In this document: one piece after another, positions 58,545-64,000 of the stretch | How the letters are laid out: each line of letters starts with the position of its first letter | How positions within the stretch are numbered: position 1 is the first letter of the stretch | Assembly: GCA_029237695.1 (NCBI GenBank) | Contig: CM055265.1 | Span: 69,909,903-69,973,902 of the forward strand | DNA: 64,000 bases | Reading direction: 5' to 3' | Source: Conchocele bisecta | Lineage: Eukaryota; Mollusca; Bivalvia; Lucinida; Thyasiridae | The notes under the pieces: model-generated | The model's database searches: none | What the model was told of the DNA's origin: nothing | Seen by the model: only the letters and a program-made list of their open reading frames with translations | Translations under genes and position numbers: made by a program

Positions 58545-59790
58545 AATACATTTTATTCACTCTAAGCCACATACGTGACGCACGAGGTATACAATAGATT
58601 ACATAATACAACGATGGGTAAAAATACAAAATGCATATGTATAAGCTCACTAGTCATTATAACCATAAAGCATTTCTTATAAAAATAGCTAAATTTCTTA
58701 ATTGCTTTCCAGATTTTTTCTCAAATAGCTGTGCGAATTTTAAAATATTTGGTCTTCTAAAATAAAATGGCTTGATATACCGTTTTCGAACTTCATCATA
58801 GAAGCGGCACTCGAAAAGGAAATGAAATTCGTCACCGAGAGCACCAGCGCCACATTTGTTGCAGACCCTGCTTGCTCTCGGCACACCTGTCCATCTACCA
58901 GTTTCGACCGCCAGTCTATGTTCGAAATCTGGTCAATGTTTTTCTTAACCTTTCCGTGAGATTAATTAAATATGTTTCTAATCCAAACTCTGTTTTAAAG
59001 ATTCTATACGTAATTCCACGTGAAGATGAATCAATGCTGGTGAGCCATGACTGAATAAACTGGTTCTGAAGCTGAGTCCTGGCGTAGTGGCTCAGCCAGA
59101 TAGCATTAACATCGTTCTGGCTAAGCCATACGCCAGGAACTCCAATTTCAGTTAAAATAGATTTAACATTCTGAATCCATCGGAAATGAGTCACATTTGC
59201 TTCAGTTGTGTATATAATAACTTATACATAAGAAACAATAATTTACTCTGCTTCCCTGAAACTAATTTTGCCCAAAACGAAATAATTCTACATTTAATGT
59301 CAATAATAAGCGGAAATTTGCCGAGTTCTCCATAAACCATGAAATTTGGTGTGGATTTCTTTACCCCCAAAACAGTTTTACAAAATTTCAAATTAATTGT
59401 TTCTATAGCCGAAATGTTTTCAAATCCCCAGATTTCACAGGCACAGCAGAGAATTGGAGTGATACATTGATCAAATAACTTAAGCTGACAGTCTACTGGA
59501 GTTGACAAGTTGTTAATCTTTCTAAATAGGCCGAAAAGAGCTTTGGATGCTTGGTCAATCAAATGTTTCTTAGTCTTATGAAAAGTTCCGTTTTGTGAAA
59601 AAACATTTCCCAAATATGTAATGTGGTCTACAATTTCAATTGTGTTATCGTTATATGTAAAGGCTATCTTTTTTGATGATTTACGTTTTTTGAAAATCAT
59701 AGTTTTGGTTTTTGATGCGTTTACTTCCAATTTCCACTGAATACAGTATTGATGAAAATAATTTAGAGCATCTTGTAGGCCAGTTTCTGC
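58545..59790 (-). mobile_element. 5'-truncated LINE (non-LTR retrotransposon) with RT C-terminal remnant
   Basis: Three frames on the reverse strand: 59191-59730 (NASKTKTMIFKKRKS, ITYLGNVFSQNGTF, LFDQCITPILCCACEIWG), 58916-59194, and 58657-58884 (CNKCGAGALGDEFHFLFEC, a zinc-knuckle-like end). The order and text fit the C-terminal part of a LINE reverse transcriptase ORF. The 3' end has ATTGTATTGTAT repeats near 58540. Catalytic motifs upstream are absent. Flanks (58480-58535 and 59793-59845) are similar, as if a long target duplication. Confidence 0.75.
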
Positions 59791-59849
59791 ATAAACGTTT
59801 TATCTACAAGAGTTCGGTAAACTAAAGTTATGCGGTTTGCCTTCTAGTC

Positions 59850-60540
59850 CAGGGGCAATTGTAGGTATATATATAAGATTCCGGCACCTCGTGTTAATTT
59901 ATGGCACCCGGTGTTTTGATAAACTTGAATGTATAAGGTTTCCAAAAAATGCGGGTACCATTTTTTAGACCAAGTTGAAGGTCATTTCAAGGTCATTGAA
60001 CTTAATTCTTGATGAAGTCGAAAATTGCCAATATATGAGCCAATAGGTCATGGTCCTTAACTTGAAAATTGGTGTAAGTTGTTAAAAACATTTATTTCTG
60101 ATGGATATATTAAAGAATTTACGTAAACTACACTAATATTCAGTATATAATTATCATATTTTCAAGATGGCCGCAAAAAATCGGGTATGTATAAGATTTC
60201 GGTTGACTTACTACATATTTGTGTAATGCTAAGCGCCTTCACCTATATTCAAAGGTTAATTTTTTCAACTGGAATAATATTGTTTACATTTGACATAAGT
60301 ATTGCTATGATCAGATATTAATGATAGCTAAATATAACGGAGAATTTGGTTGGGGAGAAAATCAACACTTCTCTCACTTTTCTCTGAGATTGCGTAACTA
60401 CTAAAATGTGGACATATATTGAACCTTGATTTGATCGGCTAATAACATCATGCTCTGCATGAATTTTCATTTATATATTTATATTAAGTCCAAATTTCAA
60501 TATTATAAAAGACACCATGATATCAAACATTGTCATAAGA
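59850..60540. other. No gene recognised
   Basis: Contains AAGGTCATTTCAAGGTCATTG-like words but no supported feature. Confidence 0.4.
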
Positions 60541-60594
60541 CAATCATAGGCGGCGGAACCGGAATTCTTTTTTTTTCTTGGTGGGGGGTGGGGG

Positions 60595-60785
60595 GTGCGG
60601 CACAGTCTTGACGGCCCAAATGGCCCGATGTTGCTACCTGGTGTCCGGGGGCAAGCTCCCCCGGGAATTTTAGAAATCAAACAGGCGTGAAGCACCATTT
60701 ACTGCATTCTCATGGGCCAGTCTTGAGGGCCCAAAGGGCCCGATGTTGCTAGCGGGTCCGGGGGCATGCTCCCCCGGAAAGTTTT
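60595..60785. repeat. Tandem ~115-bp duplication with G-rich flanks
   Basis: CAGTCTTGA(C/G)GGCCCAAA-GGCCCGATGTTGCTA...GTCCGGGGGCAAGCTCCCCCGG occurs twice. G-runs at 60578-60598 and 60803-60821 flank it. Confidence 0.75.
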
Positions 60786-60825
60786 GAAAACACAATTATT
60801 GTGGGGGTGGGGGGGGGGGGGCATT

Positions 60826-60969
60826 CAGGGATTCCGCTGTGGAAAATAAAAAAAATCGCCACTTAAAAAAAAAAAGTGGCGATGTTTTTTTGAAAATTGT
60901 AATTTTGTATCGCCAATTGTTTATTTTTATCGCCAATTGCGAAAGTGGCGATCGCCAGCGGAATCCCTG
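60826..60969. mobile_element. CAGGGATTCCGCTG MITE, copy 2
   Basis: CAGGGATTCCGCTGTGG ... GCCAGCGGAATCCCTG with AAAAAGTGGCGAT units. Confidence 0.75.
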
Positions 60970-61072
60970 GGCATTTAATGACGTCATATCATATAATGTT
61001 GCTGTAATATGAATATGACTTGCATAATAAACTGAACTTTTGCCATCATAATATCATGTAGCACCAAGAAAG

Positions 61073-61145
61073 TACAGTGGACCCTCTCTAAACCGGACAC
61101 CCTGGGAAGTTCCCAGGGTGTCCGGTTTAGAGAGGGTACACTGTA
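61073..61145. mobile_element. Pogo/Tigger-like hairpin, copy 4
   Basis: TACAGTGGACCCTCTCTAAA ... TTTAGAGAGGGTACACTGTA. Confidence 0.65.
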
Positions 61146-61316
61146 AATTAGACACATGTATATGTCAATTGGGTTGATACTATGGGTAATATTTACGCAG
61201 GCGGTTGTGCATAAAGACAAATTGAAGTTGGTCCTACATACATGTACATGTAATCATATAATCAAATTACTTGACTAGTACTGCGAGTTAGTATTGCAAA
61301 TATATGTTCAGAAAAG

Positions 61317-61413
61317 ATACAGCGACACCTCTATAAACCGGACACCCTGGGAGGTGAATTCCCCAGGGTGGGAGGTCCCCAGGGTGTCCGGCTTAGAGAG
61401 GTTTCGCCGTAAA
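61317..61413. mobile_element. Pogo/Tigger-like hairpin, copy 5
   Basis: TACAGCGACACCTCTATAAA ... TTAGAGAGGTTTCGCCGTAA; a lone end at 61535-61560. Confidence 0.6.
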
Positions 61414-61734
61414 TCAGACATTGAAACATTCTGAGACATAGTTGTGCGCTATGCGATCACGAACAGACATTATCACCTGAGATAAATGACGAAGAAACCC
61501 ATCAAAAATAAGATCACTAGTTTGTATAGGTGTTCGGTTTAGAGAGGGTCCATTGTGCTATATTAACGAGACGGATGTGTATCGCGGCGCGTGATTGTCT
61601 AAGCAGACGACATATGCGGCCTCCATGTTGCCGATAGTTTATTGACATGTTGTTTGAAAAGAGCAGACGACAATGTTCCATTTCTCGCCTGTTCGTCTAA
61701 TAATTCGAGAAATTGTTCCAGATACGTGACAGCA

Positions 61735-61980
61735 TTAACCCCTTGAACCCGAAAGCCCGCTATATCGGTGTATGCAAACAGTGCAGATCCAGATGAGCCG
61801 GCTCGTAACGAGCCGTCTCATTAGGATCTGCACTGTTTGAAAGTAATTTTCATATTTCTTATAACAAAAACACACCCTTTTCATAAATGGACGAATCTGA
61901 AAATCATTTTGTGACCATTGGATTGGTCGGAACATTAGCATATCACAGTCCATTCCAGTTCCTTAGGGTTGAAAGGGTTA
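61735..61980. mobile_element. TTAACCCCTTGAACCC MITE, copy 2 (246 bp)
   Basis: Same length, ends and inner GAGCCGGCTCGTAACGAGCC palindrome as 49290-49535. Confidence 0.75.
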
Positions 61981-62019
61981 AACGCATTAGTGCTGCGCCG
62001 GCGTAAACTGTTTCACGTC

Positions 62020-62125
62020 GAAATAGGCGCCGGATTCTTGACGAAATCGGCGCCGGATTCTTGACGAAATAGGCGCCGGATTTTTGACGAAATCGGCGCC
62101 GGATTCTTGACGAAATCCGATTCAG
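62020..62125. repeat. 22-23-bp tandem repeat (GGCGCCGGATTCTTGACGAAAT)
   Basis: Four units; the single ORF start at 62130 is just downstream. Confidence 0.85.
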
Positions 62126-62129
62126 CTAC

Positions 62130-62384
62130 ATGCAAAAGATACTGCAATTCTTTGGCGCCGGTTATACTAGTCGCAACATACGTTTATGCGATAGCTGTAA
62201 CTACAACTTAGAGGCATCTCTTCAGGAAGGCCGTGCGTTTTTCGAAGTGGAGCATTTTACGCCGGCGCGGAGTGCAGCACCAGTGAAACGAGCAAGAACA
62301 CCGTGCGCGTCATTAAACACGATTCAATTTGATGACAATGCATGTTACGTAACAGTAGCAATATGTAACAGTAGCAATATGTAA
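62130..62384 (+). CDS. Hypothetical ORF of 84 codons, possible exon
   Basis: MQKILQFFGAGYTSRNIRL then CDSCNYNLEASLQEGRAFFE. It has one CxxC pair and basic residues. Its last codons run into the AGTAGCAATATGTAAC repeat, so the end is not natural. I do not recognise it; it could be noise. Confidence 0.2.
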   Translation: MQKILQFFGAGYTSRNIRLCDSCNYNLEASLQEGRAFFEVEHFTPARSAAPVKRARTPCASLNTIQFDDNACYVTVAICNSSNM

Positions 62385-62402
62385 CAGTAGCAATATGTAA
62401 CA
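62345..62402. repeat. 16-bp tandem repeat (GTAACAGTAGCAATAT)
   Basis: Three and a part units. Confidence 0.85.
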
Positions 62403-62790
62403 GTTATAGTTCGTATATTGAATTTTTAATAAATTAATTTCGTAGCCACGAAATTAATTTATTAAAAATCCATATGTGAACTATAACGTACTTATTGTTT
62501 ACCAGCCCACTCGCGAAGCTTCGCCCCTAAACGTGATTTCGAATCGCTATACTAGCATGTGATTGACGGTGTGACACGAAGTGAGCGCGTGTGTGGGCGG
62601 TAATTGGCTTTGCGTCTCGTGACCTGATGACAACAAGGCGTAAAATCAGTTATAAATATAGCGGCTGAACATGTACTGATTAATTTAGTAGATATTGGCG
62701 ACACTGTCGAAATATGTGATTAATTGAGACGAAATGCTGTTCTTTCATTGGTCGAGAAACTAGGGTAAACAATAAATGCATTTATCGTTC
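62395..62790. repeat. Dispersed repeat, copy 2
   Basis: Partner of 50425-50850; here the left end is a foldback (TTTTTAATAAATTAATTTCG / CGAAATTAATTTATTAAAAA). Confidence 0.65.
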
Positions 62791-62889
62791 AACCTACTTT
62801 TTAGCCAATCGCTGGGCAGTATTGTGCTCCACTTATTTCATATATGGCCAAGTTTATCCCCAATAAGTTATATATTACACAGCAAAATG

Positions 62890-63250
62890 TGCGACATATG
62901 CAATTCATATGCAAACAAATCATATGATGTTCATATGAAATTCATATGAAGACTTTTCATATGCATTTCATATGAATAATTTGCATATGAATTTCATATG
63001 AAACATGTTCATATGAATTCATATGTTACGTATGCAATTCATATGAACATTTTATAGATTTAAAAGCATTGTACATGGGTCTTCATATGAAATTCTTATG
63101 ATTTGCATATGAAGTTCATATGATTTGCATATGAAATAAATGTAAATGTAAATGCTTTGATTTAACGACGGCACTGGCTCGATGACCTTGCATGTCGGGA
63201 CCGACTATGAATGGCATATCGGCTCACTTTATATCATTTGGATATGAAAT
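62890..63250. repeat. CATATG-rich palindromic word cluster
   Basis: Well over ten CATATG words, most within TTCATATGAA or TGCATATGAA, with irregular spacing. Confidence 0.85.
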
Positions 63251-63349
63251 GTTTATATGAAATTCACACATTTAGTAGTGTATGCGTCACCAAAAACAAT
63301 ACTAGTTTCGACATATTATGAAGTATGATCTTTGCACATCAAAAAGTAA

Positions 63350-63560
63350 ATACAGAGAATAAATAGTAATGTCCGTTAACATTTTATGGAAACACGGTTA
63401 TCGCCCCTGATACCAGTGTGTAAATTTACTTCTGATATAAATGTATAATAATGCCAATCAATACGTGGGGTAATGGTGAATAAATGTTTCTTTTGCCAGA
63501 AAATGTCGTAGATGATGTACATGTATCAGATATAAAGAACATGTTGTGCCTATTGAGCGG
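63350..63560. repeat. Dispersed repeat (ACACGGTTATCGCCCCTGAT), copy 2
   Basis: Partner of 51040-51220. Confidence 0.6.
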
Positions 63561-63579
63561 ATTGTCGTCAAATCAGAAA

Positions 63580-63830
63580 TCGTCTCACGAAATAACAATT
63601 CGTTCCCTCAATTTAACAATTCGTTCCCACGAATTAACAATTATCTCCCTCAATTTAATAATTCGTTCCCACGAAATAACAATTCGTTCCCACGGGAACG
63701 AATTGTTAATTCGAGGGAACGAATTGTTATATCGTGGGAACGAATTGTTAATTCAAGGGAACAAATTGTTAAATTGAGGGAACGAATTGTTATTTGGTGA
63801 GAAAAAAGCCATGTCCCATCCGTGCTCCGT
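63580..63830. repeat. AATTCGTTCCCACG foldback array 3
   Basis: Shorter copy of the arrays at 46461 and 57236 with centre TTCCCACGGGAACG near 63693. Confidence 0.8.
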
Positions 63831-64000
63831 AAATATGTGAACAAAATGTATAAAATCTAAATCAGGTTGCAGGAGAAGGCTGATCAGGAGGAGTTAGACT
63901 GGCCAAACGTTCCATAAGCCCCATTTCTCGAGTTTAGGCAAATTGTAGTCATTATTGTCAGGTAAGTATCGGATATCTAGTTGTACATTGACTAGATACA

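Overview
The window is repeat-rich animal DNA, not bacterial. Spliced-type exon structure, LINE, MITE and Harbinger-type elements, and many foldback sequences point to an invertebrate. A GATT-type repeat ending in GGTGTTTAACGGCCTATC near 50465 resembles sequences I associate with molluscs, so a bivalve-like host is my best guess (inference only).

Positions 1-39479 form one giant inverted repeat. Position 1 pairs with about 39479 and the axis lies in a run of exactly 500 Ns (23379-23878). The left arm probably starts before the window. Each arm carries one decayed Maverick/Polinton (adintovirus-like) element, an integrated DNA-virus-like element. It encodes a protein-primed family B DNA polymerase, a retroviral-type (RVE) integrase, an FtsK/A32-type packaging ATPase, a double-jelly-roll major capsid protein, a penton-like minor capsid candidate, and several membrane or coiled-coil virion-type proteins. 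Left-arm order is: polymerase (+), integrase (-), three small or membrane genes (-), an iterated AT-rich array, ATPase (-), capsid (-), coiled-coil/membrane protein (+), a long structural-type protein (-), penton-like (+), and three small genes (+). The right arm mirrors this and extends further to a divergent zinc-finger gene (39903-40205).

Both copies are dead. Some lesions are common to both arms and so predate the arm duplication or split: a stop in the ATPase P-loop, Lys at the integrase third catalytic position, and stops in the polymerase and coiled-coil genes. Others are private to one arm: an 840-bp exonuclease deletion on the right, and a 202-bp capsid deletion plus a D-to-Y change in polymerase motif C on the left. 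Only the left arm carries two nested DNA transposons. One is a 3.0-kb Harbinger-like element (9238-12266); the other is a 4.3-kb element with a TSO1/CXC protein (16941-21209). Each is flanked by a CAG duplication, and the uninterrupted sites survive in the right arm.

From about 40.2 kb to the end is a host-type repeat landscape: several MITE families, pogo-like hairpins, AATTCGTTCCC foldback arrays, minisatellites, a 5'-truncated LINE (about 58545-59790), one probable PAN/apple-domain exon (40970-41229) and a second 500-N gap (51811-52310). I saw no rRNA, tRNA gene or CRISPR array.
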